A DNA stretch of 64,000 bases from Nitrosomonas aestuarii. Its GTDB lineage: Bacteria > Pseudomonadota > Gammaproteobacteria > Burkholderiales > Nitrosomonadaceae. This document shows, piece by piece, positions 43,943 to 55,210 of this stretch (positions are counted from its first letter, which is position 1; each line of letters opens with the position of its first letter). The notes under the pieces are model-generated. The model saw only the letters and a list, made by a program, of their open reading frames with translations, was not told where the DNA came from and did not search any database. Location of the stretch: contig NZ_QAAE01000003.1 in assembly GCF_003046585.1 (NCBI RefSeq), positions 62,001 to 126,000 of the forward strand, in the 5' to 3' direction. The translations under genes and the position numbers were made by a program.

Positions 43943-44346
43943 AATATCACGACGATCCAATAGAAACCGATGCAACCATTGATATCGGTCCGATGATTGA
44001 TATTGTTTTTATCTTGTTGATATTTTTTATGGTTACGACAACTTTTGTAAAGGATATGAAGCTCGAACTGGAACGCCCTAAGGCGAGCAGTGCGGTGGCT
44101 GCATCCAGCAAAGCCATCCGGCTTTTTGTGGATCAGCATGGCGACACATATCTGGATGGCGAACCGGTTCGTATGTGGCTGATACAGAGCAAGCTGCGGG
44201 ATTTATTAAGCACATCCACCAGTAAAGTTGTTCTGGTAATAACGGATGAAGGTGTTCCTGCCGGTAAGCTGGTTGAAGTTGTGGACCAGGCACGTTTATC
44301 TGGTGCGGAAAGTGTAGGCGTGGCAACCAAAAAAGAAGCGGGATAA
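43939..44346 (+). CDS. exbD: ExbD-type protein
   Basis: 135 residues: short cytoplasmic N-terminus, one TM helix (MIDIVFILLIFFMVTTTF) preceded by the essential membrane Asp (IGPMIDIV), and a periplasmic domain ending VEVVDQARLSGAESVGVATK. Partner of ExbB in proton-driven TonB energisation. Confidence 0.9.
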   Translation: MKYHDDPIETDATIDIGPMIDIVFILLIFFMVTTTFVKDMKLELERPKASSAVAASSKAIRLFVDQHGDTYLDGEPVRMWLIQSKLRDLLSTSTSKVVLVITDEGVPAGKLVEVVDQARLSGAESVGVATKKEAG

Positions 44347-44352
44347 TCAATT

Positions 44353-45021
44353 ATGGAAACAATCACGACAATGACATCAACAAACCAAAAGGGATTCAAT
44401 GGTAAACATTGGGCGGCAACGTTTTCAATGCTCATTGGCCCGGTGCTGGTTTTTAGTTTAATTCTGGCCATGAATCAGTTTATTGGCAAAGTTGACAAAA
44501 CACCTGGGCAGGAAATCACTGAAATCAGTATAGTCAAACAGATCCAGGAGCAACCAAAAAAAGAAATCAAAAAGGTAGAGCCACCGCGGCGCATTACACC
44601 AAGTCAGGCGCCTGCGCCATTTACCGGGCTCGATACGGCACTATCCGGAATTGATCTTGGGCTGTTGGGTTTTAATGCCGGACAGCTTGGTAATCTGGAT
44701 GATTCGTTAATCGGCAATAAGGGTAATGTGGTAATGACGGCCGATCTGGTTGATGTGCCGCCCAAAGCAATATCGCAAAGTGCATTCAGATATCCACCTT
44801 CGGCAAAAAAGAACGGTGTCAAAGGGTATGTGGTTTTATCGATACTGGTCAGTGAAAAAGGTTCGGTAGATCAAGTTCAGGTGCTGGAATCAAACCCGTC
44901 CGGTGTTTTTGATGCAGCTGCCCTGCAAGGCATACGTTCCTGGCAATTCGAGCCGGCTAAATATCAAGGTGATGTCGTCAAAGTGTGGGCTAAGCAAAGA
45001 ATCCGCTTTGACTTGTCCTGA
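44353..45021 (+). CDS. tonB: TonB energy transducer
   Basis: 222 residues. An N-terminal TM helix lies at about 24-42, followed by a Lys/Pro-rich linker (EQPKKEIKKVEPPRRI) and a C-terminal TonB domain (YPPSAKKNGVKGYVVLSILV ... GIRSWQFEPAKYQG). It transmits force from ExbBD across the periplasm to outer-membrane receptors. The likely client is the large receptor at 46347-49586. Confidence 0.9.
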   Translation: METITTMTSTNQKGFNGKHWAATFSMLIGPVLVFSLILAMNQFIGKVDKTPGQEITEISIVKQIQEQPKKEIKKVEPPRRITPSQAPAPFTGLDTALSGIDLGLLGFNAGQLGNLDDSLIGNKGNVVMTADLVDVPPKAISQSAFRYPPSAKKNGVKGYVVLSILVSEKGSVDQVQVLESNPSGVFDAAALQGIRSWQFEPAKYQGDVVKVWAKQRIRFDLS

Positions 45022-45038
45022 TTGAGCTGAATACAACT

Positions 45039-46214
45039 GTGCCTAGTATCGTATTTCCGTTTTTCAGAAGCCTTTGCCTGCTTAGTGTCGTTATCTGGCT
45101 GGGATTGCAAGGTATGTCTGTGTGGGCGGGTGATAACAAATCACAGCAGACAGATTTTATGGAATTGGCTGCAGTGATGTTGCGGGACGGCCATAGTGAC
45201 CGTGCCTTGTTGGCATTGCAGAGCGTGGATCTGGAGGATGAAAAAACGGACCTGTCGCGCTACTACACGTTGCAGGGCCTGGCTTATCTAAATCTGAACG
45301 ATTTTCATGCAGCGAAGGACAGCTTGCAGTCGGCGGTGAAGAGCGGTCAGGCGGATTCGGTTATTTTTGTTTATCTGGCACAGGCGCATTATTCACTTAA
45401 AGATTATCGAAGCACGATTCAAGCCATCGATAAATCGGGTGCGCATGCCGAAAAAGCCAACTTAATTACTTTAAAAGCACAAGCCCATTGGCACTTGGAA
45501 GAACCGGCCGCTGCTATCAATGCTCTGAATGAAGGAATACGCCTGTTTCCGCAAGATTATGGCTTTCTCAGACGCAAGGTGTTTTATTTCGTGGAGTTGC
45601 AGTTGTTTCATGAAGCTACCCAGCTAGGGAGGCGATATCTTGCGCAATCGAAAGCTGCTGCAGAAGATTATATTGCGATAGGCAACGCGCTGCGGTTAAG
45701 CAGGCAATACAAGGAAGCGCTGGATATTCTGGAAATCGCCCGTTTGCAATTTAATAATAACCAGATGGTTGCAAAACTTTTGGCACATACCTATCTTGAT
45801 CAAGGGCAACTCAATTCGGCGGCATTTATTCTTGAGCAGGCAGCATTGCTTAATCCGGATTTGTTATCGGAAGCGGCGGAAGTCTACCGCCGGGCAAATC
45901 GCTTTCATAAAGCGTTAACGCTCAATGAAGGCGTGCAGGATCAAAAAATAAAATTAAAGCAACGTTTGTCAATTTTATTGGCGCTCAAGCAATTTGAACG
46001 CGCCGCCAATATGGAGTCTGCTTTGTACCGGACGGGACTGCTTGAAGACCAGCATGTACGTTACGCCTTAGCATACGCGTATTTTTCAAGTGGTCGTTTT
46101 GCCGAAGCCAATAAGCACCTGGATCATTTGTCCGAGAGCGAATTGTTTAGAAAAGGCGTGGAGCTGCGCCGTTTGATGCAAGTGTGTAAAGAAGAACCAT
46201 GGAAATGTATTTAG
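45039..46214 (+). CDS. TPR-repeat periplasmic protein of the TonB operon
   Basis: 391 residues, GTG start. A signal peptide (LCLLSVVIWLGLQGMSVWAG) is followed by some eight TPR-like helical pairs (e.g. YYTLQGLAYLNLNDFHAAKD). A TPR protein in this position is standard for DUF3450/TtpC/TonB operons and probably supports assembly or receptor contact. Last gene of the operon before the receptor, 132 bases on. Confidence 0.82.
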   Translation: MPSIVFPFFRSLCLLSVVIWLGLQGMSVWAGDNKSQQTDFMELAAVMLRDGHSDRALLALQSVDLEDEKTDLSRYYTLQGLAYLNLNDFHAAKDSLQSAVKSGQADSVIFVYLAQAHYSLKDYRSTIQAIDKSGAHAEKANLITLKAQAHWHLEEPAAAINALNEGIRLFPQDYGFLRRKVFYFVELQLFHEATQLGRRYLAQSKAAAEDYIAIGNALRLSRQYKEALDILEIARLQFNNNQMVAKLLAHTYLDQGQLNSAAFILEQAALLNPDLLSEAAEVYRRANRFHKALTLNEGVQDQKIKLKQRLSILLALKQFERAANMESALYRTGLLEDQHVRYALAYAYFSSGRFAEANKHLDHLSESELFRKGVELRRLMQVCKEEPWKCI

Positions 46215-46346
46215 CAGTTGTTTGTTTTGCATCTCGGGCGCATAGCGTATTCGGTTTGCCTCCAACTTATTACAGATATATCTCCTTAATGATCGGAAGC
46301 CGCTTAAGCTAACAATAACCCGCAGTCTGATCAATCATTTTTCCTC

Positions 46347-49300
46347 ATGAACACCCTTTTAAAAACGGTTAAAAACAAAATCAAAAAAAGCCTTTCCTGT
46401 CTGGCTGTATGGATGCTGGTCGGTTTGTTTTGCGCTTACGCATGGGGAGAAACCGAACAACCGGAACTGGCTGAATTCTCAATTCACCTGTTTCAGGAAG
46501 GTTTGCCAATTGTGGATGCCGAATTAACAGTCATCAGTGTGGACTATGATAAAACCGATACGCAATTGATTAATGATTCACCTTCCGTATTCAGTTGGCG
46601 CACCGATGGCGAGGCGGCTATCAAAACAAATGACAACGGCAGTGTGGCAGCAAAACTGCCGCCGGGTGAATATCATATGAAAGTGACAACAAGCGACCAG
46701 TCATATGTATTTGATCTGCCGCTACGGCCGGCTGAGAATGTACAGATTTTGCTGACTTTTTATCCGGATGGCCGCGTGCCGCAGCTGAATATTGAAAGCT
46801 CGGTGACTGGTACCGTTGCAGGTGTTGAAGAGACAGCGGAAGAAAAAATCATTGAAGGCGATGGCGTGATCAGTGTGAAAGTGCTTTCCGTAGAAACAAA
46901 CAGACCGGTTAAAGATGTACAGGTTTTTGTGAGTGGTCTCCGGCAGCAGCTCAGAACCGATGATGAAGGCAGGCTGGAAGCCACGATTCCAGTCGGCAGT
47001 TACAGTGTTTCGTTACTGCATCCAGCTTATAGCAGTCAGACCCAGGATGAAGTTGAGATTATCATTAATCAGACGACTGAAATAGCCTTCAGCTTGACTC
47101 CTGCAGGTGTTGAACTGGCTGAATATGTAGTATTGGAACCCCATCTGGCGGGTACGTTGGCTTCTGTAATGGAAGAACAAAAAACATCGACCGAAGTGAC
47201 AACGGTCCTGGGCGCCGAACAATTCAGCCGCAGCGGGGATTCGGATGTTGCCAGTGCATTGCGCAGAGCATCCGGTTTAACGCTCGTCGGCGGTCAGTTT
47301 ATTTTTATTCGCGGCCTGGGTGAACGATTTTCATCGACACTGGTAAACGGTGCTGCGGTTCCGAGTCCGGATGCAACTCGTCGCGTTGTGCCGCTGGATC
47401 TTTTTCCCACGAATTTTCTGGACAGTGTACTGGTGCAAAAAACCTATTCAGCAGATCGCCCGGGTGAGTTCGCGGGCGGGACACTGGAAATGCGTACGCG
47501 CGGCATACCGGACGAGTTTTTCTTTAATCTGAGCGCGAGTACCGGGTTTAATGACAATACATCATTTGCTGACGGACTTTCTTACAAAGGCGGCGGCATC
47601 GATTTTCTGAGTTTTGATGATGGCGCGCGTGATCTCCCCGGCTCAATTGCTGCAGCGACAGCCAATGGCGGAACCATACAACCTCAAACGCTTTTTAATC
47701 CTGGCGGCTTTACAGCTGCAGAAATTGAATCCTTCGGCGAAGACATCTCAGGTGTATGGGATGTAACGGAGAAAAAACAGGGACCTGATGCCGGATTTCA
47801 GGCGGCGTTGGGAGATGTGTTTAACATGGGCAATTTCAGGGCGGGTTATATCGCTGCCGGTGGCTGGAATCAGCAATTCAGAAATCAGAATGAAATCAAT
47901 CGGGAATACACCCCAACAACGACAGATGACAGTTTAAGGCTGATTCAGGATTTCGATACCAGACGTACGCTAAGTACTATGGAATTGAATGGTTATGTGG
48001 CGGCGGACTTGGAGTACAAGGATAATCACCGGATTTTCACCAGAACCATGTTTCTGCGTCAGGCGGTCGATGAGGCCCGAATCAGTCAGGGCTTTACCGA
48101 TGCCGAGGTTACCGATGTGCGTCGAACAAAACTGCGGTTTTTTTCCAACCAATTATTTATGCAACAGGTCGGTGGCGATCACCGGTTCGACTGGGCAAAG
48201 GATTTATCGATTAACTGGTTGTATACTAATGCAACTGCAAACCGGGAAGAACCCAATACACGGGACTATCGTTTTGATGAATTAACCGATGGCAACTTTG
48301 CATTATCCCGAAGAGCGGATAGCAACCAGATTTCTTTTGGTGATCTGACTGATAAAGATGAAAGCTGGCGCGTAGATACCAAATTGCCTTTAGAATTTTT
48401 TCAGGATTATAAGGTTACATTAAACGGCGGTTTCATTCTTCAGGACAAAACACGCAAATCCGGTATTCAGCGTTTTGCTTTTTTCCCGGTAGGGCCGAGC
48501 GGTTCAGATCCGGCTGTTTTGCGACAATCATCACTGGAATCCATTCTTCAACCGTCGAATATCGGATCGAATGGTTTCCAACTACGTGACACTACGCGTC
48601 CAACCGATAGCTATAATGCGTCACAGAAACTGTTTTCCTATTATGGGAAAGTGGATCTTGCACTATATGATCGTGTCAATATTACAGGGGGTGCAAGATG
48701 GGAAAAGAATGACCAGTTTGTCGAAACATTCCAAAATGTTGCCAACTCGAATCAGTCAGTCACAAGTGAAATCAATCGTACGGATATGCTGCCTTCGGCC
48801 ACAGCCACCTGGATGATATCCGATAAGCAGCAATTGCGCGCCGGCTTCAGCCAGACAATCTCAAGACCGGATTTCAGAGAATTGTCGCCGGCACCTTTTA
48901 CCGATCTGAATACCAATCAGGAAACAACCGGTAATCCGAATTTGCAACAAACGGATATCACCAATTTCGATGTGCGCTGGGAGTACTTTATGTCTCCGAG
49001 TGAGGTAGTGATGGCGAGTTTCTTCTGGAAAGACCTGACACAGCCGATCGAGCTGGTGACATTACCAGGCACAGCCGGATTGCAGACTTATCAGAACGCC
49101 GACAAAGCAACAGTATTTGGGTTTGAAGTGGAATTACTCAAGGATTTAGGTTTTATCCATCCTGTGATGCAAAACTTTTATGCAGGTGGGAACTATACCT
49201 GGTCGGATTCCAATGTGAAATTGAACGCTCAGAATCTGGGAGCGCAAACGACAAATAATCGCCCGCTCCAAGGGCATTCTGCGCAAATTTTCAATTTCCA

Positions 49301-49586
49301 GATCGGCTATGAAAATCCCGGTTGGGGAACGCAGGCAACACTGCTGTATAACATCGCGAGTAAGCGTATTGTCTCGGCCGGTCTGCTGGGTGCGCCTGAT
49401 AAATATGAGGAACCGTTCCACCAACTGGATTTTGTATATAACCAGACTGTTAATAAATGGTTGTCAGTTCGCCTGAATATGCAAAATTTACTGGATGATG
49501 ATGTTTTGATTTTACAAGGTGGCGAATTGACACGTCAATTCCGCAGAGGGCGTCAGTTTAATCTGGGTGTGCGGATCAGTTTCTGA
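46347..49586 (+). CDS. TonB-dependent outer-membrane receptor with two N-terminal Ig-like/carboxypeptidase-regulatory domains
   Basis: 1079 residues. After a signal peptide (cleavage near AYAWG), two transthyretin/CarboxypepD_reg-like domains (about 38-140 and 173-250, the second with GLRQQLRTDDEGRLEATIPV) precede the plug (SDVASALRRASGLTLVGGQF, FIRGLGERFSSTLVNG). A 22-strand-type barrel follows, ending in aromatic Phe (FNLGVRISF). It takes up an unidentified large ligand. Its position directly behind a dedicated TonB motor suggests a specific pair. No Fur box was found, so iron is not assured. Confidence 0.88.
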   Translation: MNTLLKTVKNKIKKSLSCLAVWMLVGLFCAYAWGETEQPELAEFSIHLFQEGLPIVDAELTVISVDYDKTDTQLINDSPSVFSWRTDGEAAIKTNDNGSVAAKLPPGEYHMKVTTSDQSYVFDLPLRPAENVQILLTFYPDGRVPQLNIESSVTGTVAGVEETAEEKIIEGDGVISVKVLSVETNRPVKDVQVFVSGLRQQLRTDDEGRLEATIPVGSYSVSLLHPAYSSQTQDEVEIIINQTTEIAFSLTPAGVELAEYVVLEPHLAGTLASVMEEQKTSTEVTTVLGAEQFSRSGDSDVASALRRASGLTLVGGQFIFIRGLGERFSSTLVNGAAVPSPDATRRVVPLDLFPTNFLDSVLVQKTYSADRPGEFAGGTLEMRTRGIPDEFFFNLSASTGFNDNTSFADGLSYKGGGIDFLSFDDGARDLPGSIAAATANGGTIQPQTLFNPGGFTAAEIESFGEDISGVWDVTEKKQGPDAGFQAALGDVFNMGNFRAGYIAAGGWNQQFRNQNEINREYTPTTTDDSLRLIQDFDTRRTLSTMELNGYVAADLEYKDNHRIFTRTMFLRQAVDEARISQGFTDAEVTDVRRTKLRFFSNQLFMQQVGGDHRFDWAKDLSINWLYTNATANREEPNTRDYRFDELTDGNFALSRRADSNQISFGDLTDKDESWRVDTKLPLEFFQDYKVTLNGGFILQDKTRKSGIQRFAFFPVGPSGSDPAVLRQSSLESILQPSNIGSNGFQLRDTTRPTDSYNASQKLFSYYGKVDLALYDRVNITGGARWEKNDQFVETFQNVANSNQSVTSEINRTDMLPSATATWMISDKQQLRAGFSQTISRPDFRELSPAPFTDLNTNQETTGNPNLQQTDITNFDVRWEYFMSPSEVVMASFFWKDLTQPIELVTLPGTAGLQTYQNADKATVFGFEVELLKDLGFIHPVMQNFYAGGNYTWSDSNVKLNAQNLGAQTTNNRPLQGHSAQIFNFQIGYENPGWGTQATLLYNIASKRIVSAGLLGAPDKYEEPFHQLDFVYNQTVNKWLSVRLNMQNLLDDDVLILQGGELTRQFRRGRQFNLGVRISF

Positions 49587-49601
49587 TTGAAATCAAAGCC
49601 G

Positions 49602-49632
49602 TGTTAGACGCTCTAACATATCAGAGGTATTT
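49602..49632 (+). terminator. Terminator after the receptor gene
   Basis: TGTTAGA (49602-49608) pairs with TCTAACA (49612-49618) across CGC, followed by a T-rich TATTTTTATTTC tract. It lies between convergent genes. Confidence 0.55.
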
Positions 49633-50016
49633 TTATTTCTTGATTATTTGGCGGTATATCTTCTCCGAGACGCAGTTGTTGTAAACTTGAACAATAGTCT
49701 GCGATTTGAAAAGCGCATAAAATTCGATAACCGTGATGATGATAATCAGTAAAATGCCAACGATGGTCAGAGGAGTGAACAACATTATCGCACCTGCCAG
49801 GAAAACGGCAATATTGAAAAAACCGCGTATCCATTTTCCTAAATAAAAATGGTGAAGACCGGCAATGAACAGATAGTTTAAGGTTGCATAAGTATCCGGG
49901 TCTTTTAACTGTTTTTCTGCCTCTTTATGAAAAGCAAACCGCTTGTCATCCGGTAATGCACGAATCAGTTTACGCAGACGTTCTTCTTCTTCAAGTGCTT
50001 CATCGCTTGATACCAT
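49633..50016 (-). CDS. TM2-domain membrane protein
   Basis: 127 residues. A charged N-terminal part (EEEERLRKLIRALPDDKRFA) is followed by a TM2 domain: LFIAGLHHFYLGKWIRGF, then two hydrophobic helices with a short loop and a C-terminal IEFYALFKSQTIVQVYN. TM2 proteins are small inner-membrane proteins of unknown role. It follows the DUF4177 gene by 24 bases; both lie behind cbbR on the same strand. Confidence 0.75.
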   Translation of the reverse strand: MVSSDEALEEEERLRKLIRALPDDKRFAFHKEAEKQLKDPDTYATLNYLFIAGLHHFYLGKWIRGFFNIAVFLAGAIMLFTPLTIVGILLIIIITVIEFYALFKSQTIVQVYNNCVSEKIYRQIIKK

Positions 50017-50040
50017 GAGTAATGCCTGCAGTCTCGTGCG

Positions 50041-50253
50041 CTAACGGCCGAGCGTGATGATGACGGCTTCACGCTTCCAGAATAACATAAAGCGTTTTTG
50101 TTCAACCAATTGAAATACCAATTGCCAACCGTCAGCGGCTTCTTTATTGAGAATTGTTTCCAGCTTTTTAAGCGGCAGACCTGAAGCGCCTAAAAAAATG
50201 GTGCCCAGACCACCTTCTGCAATATGCAGTATTTTATATTCATTGTATGCCAT
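50041..50253 (-). CDS. DUF4177 small protein
   Basis: 70 residues: starts MAYNEYKILHIAEGG and continues with ETILNKEAADGWQLVFQLVE and FMLFWKREAVIITLGR. This is the DUF4177 pattern (N-acyl-amino-acid-like 'E..LN..a.eGWelv' helix flanked by strands). Function unknown. Lies between cbbR and the TM2 gene on the minus strand. Confidence 0.75.
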   Translation of the reverse strand: MAYNEYKILHIAEGGLGTIFLGASGLPLKKLETILNKEAADGWQLVFQLVEQKRFMLFWKREAVIITLGR

Positions 50254-50334
50254 GAGATTTATTCCTCAAGCGTTCTTGTAATTGTAGGATTATAAAATGT
50301 AACTGAAAACAAATCGGAAATATTTTGTCATAAA

Positions 50335-51339
50335 TCACGAGTCTGACGATACATTCTTGATTCTGAATTGATTTGAACTTTTCTGGTTTTGATTGGGTAA
50401 CAGTGGACAGTGACCGGTACTCGCATAGTGGCAAGAAACATCGGTCAACAGTTGTGATGCCTGCTGTAAGTATTCTAGAAATACTTGCGCCACGACCGAC
50501 AACTGCTTTCCTGCTGGATAGGCATAATACCAATGGCGATTAATGGGCAAGCCTTTTACATCCAACACAACGAACTGCCCCGCAGGTGCGTCCAGCGCAA
50601 TAGTATGGTGTGACAGGATTGATATGCCCAATCCTCCAATAATGGCCTGTTTGATTGCTTCATTACTGCCCAGTTCCATTCTCACTTTGAGTTTCAGATT
50701 CAGGTCAGCAAAAAAACGTTCAGTAGCTATGCGCGTACCGGAACCAGACTCGCGGGATAAAAACGACTCTTTGACGATGCGCTTCGCTGTAATTCCTTTT
50801 TCACTGGCGAGTGGATGATCAACCGATGCAAGTGCGACCAGCTGATTTTCCAGGAATGTTTCAGCAATCACATCTATCTCCTTAGGGGGTTGTCCCAAAA
50901 CATAAAGATCATCCTGATTGTTGGCTAAACGCTCCAGAATATGTGCGCGGTTACTTACTTTCAGAGAAACTTCAATTCCAGGATATTTGCGGCAAAACAT
51001 GCCAAGTAATCGCGGTACAAAATACTTGGCCGTTGTTACCACTGCAAGTCGCAGTTTGCCGGTCTTCATTCCTTTCATATCTGCAGCAATCATTTCAAAA
51101 CGCTCGAAACGTTTGAAAATATCCTGATTCATTTCATGCAGTTCTTTTCCCGCATCAGTGAGGTAAATTTTTTTGCCAATTTGTTCGAACAGTGGCAAGC
51201 CGATTGCATCAGTTAGCTTCTTGATTTGCATGGACACTGTTGGTTGGGTCAAGAACAATTCTTCTGCAGCACGCGTGTAACTACCATAACGAACGATTGC
51301 TTCAAAGACTTCAAGTTGGCGCAAAGTGCTATGACGCAT
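50335..51339 (-). CDS. cbbR: LysR-type regulator CbbR
   Basis: 334 residues. An N-terminal winged helix-turn-helix (LRQLEVFEAIVRYGSYTRAAEELFLTQPTVS in two halves) and a periplasmic-binding-type effector domain (KLRLAVVTTAKYFVPRLLG, RESGSGTRIATERFF). It is divergent from cbbL, the classical arrangement for CbbR, the activator of Calvin-cycle genes that responds to metabolites. The C-terminus is somewhat longer than usual (about 30 extra residues rich in Ser/Asn/Gln). Confidence 0.9.
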   Translation of the reverse strand: MRHSTLRQLEVFEAIVRYGSYTRAAEELFLTQPTVSMQIKKLTDAIGLPLFEQIGKKIYLTDAGKELHEMNQDIFKRFERFEMIAADMKGMKTGKLRLAVVTTAKYFVPRLLGMFCRKYPGIEVSLKVSNRAHILERLANNQDDLYVLGQPPKEIDVIAETFLENQLVALASVDHPLASEKGITAKRIVKESFLSRESGSGTRIATERFFADLNLKLKVRMELGSNEAIKQAIIGGLGISILSHHTIALDAPAGQFVVLDVKGLPINRHWYYAYPAGKQLSVVAQVFLEYLQQASQLLTDVSCHYASTGHCPLLPNQNQKSSNQFRIKNVSSDS

Positions 51340-51356
51340 CGTGATCCCTCCATATC

Positions 51357-51392
51357 ATAGATTATAATCTATAGTATACATAGAAAACTATG
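51357..51392. promoter_or_regulatory. Probable CbbR operator in the cbbR-cbbL intergenic region
   Basis: A perfect 16-base palindrome ATAGATTATAATCTAT (51357-51372) is followed by CATAG-AAAA-CTATG (51379-51392). Both lie 18-53 bases ahead of the cbbR start and 140-175 bases ahead of cbbL. LysR-type regulators bind T-N11-A inverted repeats in such divergent regions, so these are the best operator candidates. Confidence 0.55.
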
Positions 51393-51457
51393 ACTATTAT
51401 AAATGCATATAATAGTGCATGATACCTGAAGCCCGCTATAGGATGCTTTTTTATTGA

Positions 51458-53008
<1,551 letters not shown>

Positions 53009-53029
53009 TCATATTCAGGAGAAACTATT

Positions 53030-53464
53030 ATGATGACCAATACAGGTAATCTGCTTACGCAAGGACAGTTTTCTTTCCTACCCCCACTGACTGATAAGCA
53101 GATCTCGGCACAGTTGAAATATGCGCTAAAAAATGGCTGGGCAATCGGCATTGAATATACCGATGACCCCCATCCACGTAACACATATTGGGAAATGTTC
53201 GGCAACCCCATGTTTGATTTGAAAGATCCTGCTGGAATTCTGATGGAAATCAACAGTTGCCGTAAAACTTTTCCAAATCACTATATCCGCGTCACAGCAT
53301 TTAACTCTTTACGCGGCGTAGAGAGTCCGACAATGTCATATATTGTTAATCGACCGAAAAAAGAACCAGGCTTTGGTCTGGTGCGACAAGAAGGCGCAGG
53401 CAGGAGTGTAAGTTACAGTATACATTCTTATGCAACTGATAAGCCTGAAGGCGAGCGTTACTAA
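53030..53464 (+). CDS. cbbS: RuBisCO small subunit, red type
   Basis: 144 residues, ribosome-binding site AGGAGAAACTATT. It has the red-type small-subunit start (GQFSFLPPLTDKQISAQLKY), the short betaA-betaB region with NTYWEMFGNPMFD and a C-terminal extension of about 30 residues (GFGLVRQEGAGRSVSYSIHS) that forms the extra beta-hairpin lining the central channel in red-type enzymes. It completes the L8S8 enzyme with CbbL. Confidence 0.95.
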   Translation: MMTNTGNLLTQGQFSFLPPLTDKQISAQLKYALKNGWAIGIEYTDDPHPRNTYWEMFGNPMFDLKDPAGILMEINSCRKTFPNHYIRVTAFNSLRGVESPTMSYIVNRPKKEPGFGLVRQEGAGRSVSYSIHSYATDKPEGERY

Positions 53465-53473
53465 AATCAGGTG

Positions 53474-53503
53474 TTCTCTCTCTTCGAAGCGGAAGAGAGA
53501 GAA
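53474..53503 (+). promoter_or_regulatory. Intercistronic hairpin between cbbS and cbbX
   Basis: TTCTCTCTCTTC (53474-53485) pairs perfectly with GAAGAGAGAGAA (53492-53503) around GAAGCG: a 12-bp stem 10 bases after the cbbS stop. No T-run follows. It probably stabilises the cbbLS message or partly terminates it, giving more RuBisCO than activase. Confidence 0.6.
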
Positions 53504-53651
53504 TTCGTAAATTGCGCGATCGTTTTAGATTAATGAATAATTTGTTGTATTTTCGATAAAAAACTTGACTGACACAATAAACCAAATCAATTTGAATTGA
53601 TGCGTGCTTCCTGTGTCTATTCTATGAAGTCTCAAACAAGGGATCAAGCAC

Positions 53652-54605
53652 ATGTCCAAGCAATCTGAAAAACAAACTTCATCCGACGATTCACAAATTG
53701 ATTTAGATGCGGAATTTCGCAAATCCAACATCAAAGAAGTGTTGGACAAACTGGATCGGGAGTTGATTGGCTTAAAGCCCGTGAAAACGCGCATACGTGA
53801 AACCGCGGCACTGTTGCTTGTTGATCGCGTTCGCAAACAGATGGGTTTGTCTGCGGGCGCCCCCAGCTTGCATATGTGTTTTACCGGAAATCCTGGAACC
53901 GGAAAAACAACTGTAGCGCTACGCATGTCCGAAATCCTTCACCGATTAGGTTATGTACGTGAAGGCCATCTTGTTTCTGTCACACGCGACGATCTAGTCG
54001 GTCAGTATATCGGTCACACCGCCCCCAAAACCAAAGAAGTTCTCAAAAAAGCAATGGGAGGTGTTTTATTTATTGATGAAGCTTATTATCTATATAAACC
54101 AGAGAACGAACGTGATTATGGTGCGGAATCCATTGAAATACTGTTGCAAACGATGGAAAACAACCGCGAGGATTTAGTCGTAATCCTGGCTGGTTATAAA
54201 GACCGGATGGATAAATTTTTCCACAGTAACCCTGGTATGCGTTCGCGCATAGCGCACCATATTGATTTTCCGGATTATGACGCAGATGAATTAGTTGCAA
54301 TTGCCAAGTTGATGTTAGCAGATCAGAATTACCGATTGAGTCCGGCTGGAGAAGAAGCATTTGGTAAATACATCCGCTTGCGCATGACAATGGAGCATTT
54401 TGCAAACGCACGTTCAGTTCGTAATGCACTTGATCGTGCACGACTTCGCCAGGCTAACCGGTTATTCATTGGTACGAAGAAGGCATTGACTAAAACTGAT
54501 CTGATGACACTCGAACCGGAAGATATTCTTGCAAGCCGTGTTTTTCTTGAGGGCAAGCCGGATAGTGGATCAACCGCCATTACGGAAGCAAAAGAACAGG
54601 GATAA
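53652..54605 (+). CDS. cbbX: CbbX, red-type RuBisCO activase (AAA+)
   Basis: 317 residues. Walker [10 protein letters not shown] near 80, Walker [12 protein letters not shown] near 143, sensor-type [13 protein letters not shown] and arginine-finger region [17 protein letters not shown]. The hexameric ATPase pulls on the CbbL C-terminus to remove inhibitory sugar phosphates and is itself activated by ribulose bisphosphate. It follows cbbS after 187 bases containing a strong hairpin. Confidence 0.95.
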   Translation: MSKQSEKQTSSDDSQIDLDAEFRKSNIKEVLDKLDRELIGLKPVKTRIRETAALLLVDRVRKQMGLSAGAPSLHMCFTGNPGTGKTTVALRMSEILHRLGYVREGHLVSVTRDDLVGQYIGHTAPKTKEVLKKAMGGVLFIDEAYYLYKPENERDYGAESIEILLQTMENNREDLVVILAGYKDRMDKFFHSNPGMRSRIAHHIDFPDYDADELVAIAKLMLADQNYRLSPAGEEAFGKYIRLRMTMEHFANARSVRNALDRARLRQANRLFIGTKKALTKTDLMTLEPEDILASRVFLEGKPDSGSTAITEAKEQG

Positions 54606-54625
54606 AACATGTTGTCTTAAATGAT

Positions 54626-54994
54626 ATGAAGTCGTTACCTAAACCGTTACGTATATTTCCTAAAAAAATTGAAGCGGCCTGTTATAACCGGGCACGCCTT
54701 GCCCAATTGCGGACAAAGGGTGCTTTACGCGTGTCATTGCAAAAACATCGTGGTCTGGAGGTGATTCTTAACGCTGATAATTGGTTATGTGTTGACAGTT
54801 TTGCTGAGGATCAACCGGTACTGGCATGGTGCGATTTTGAAGTACATGCGCGTAGTGATTTACATCGACCTATCGCCACTAAATTATGGCTTTTTCATAG
54901 CTGTTCCGGTCTGATCATGGGTTCTGCACTAGATGATCTGCATCAAACGCTGAACGAAATGGAGATTTGTCAAAGTGAAGTGACAGGATTCTAA
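54626..54994 (+). CDS. Conserved-looking hypothetical protein behind cbbX
   Basis: 122 residues, soluble, slightly basic N-terminus (MKSLPKPLRIFPKKIEAACY) and a central VILNADNWLCVDSFAEDQPV. Five cysteines. Not recognised. It lies 20 bases downstream of cbbX on the same strand and is probably cotranscribed, so a role linked to RuBisCO is possible but unproven. Confidence 0.6.
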   Translation: MKSLPKPLRIFPKKIEAACYNRARLAQLRTKGALRVSLQKHRGLEVILNADNWLCVDSFAEDQPVLAWCDFEVHARSDLHRPIATKLWLFHSCSGLIMGSALDDLHQTLNEMEICQSEVTGF

Positions 54995-55210
54995 TAATCA
55001 ATTTTTCCAAGACTTGCCATGTGATGGACACGATTTCCTCATGCATGAATTTTGCTTCTACATGGCATCATACTAACGTTCGTCTGGGGGGAAAACGAAG
55101 TTGATCCACTATCGAGGCGTTTAAATAGCGCTAAAGCTTATAAATATTTAGGACGTTTGATACAGCGAGCAGCAGTTTCATTAGTAAGTCATAAATATTT
55201 ATTTGAGATC

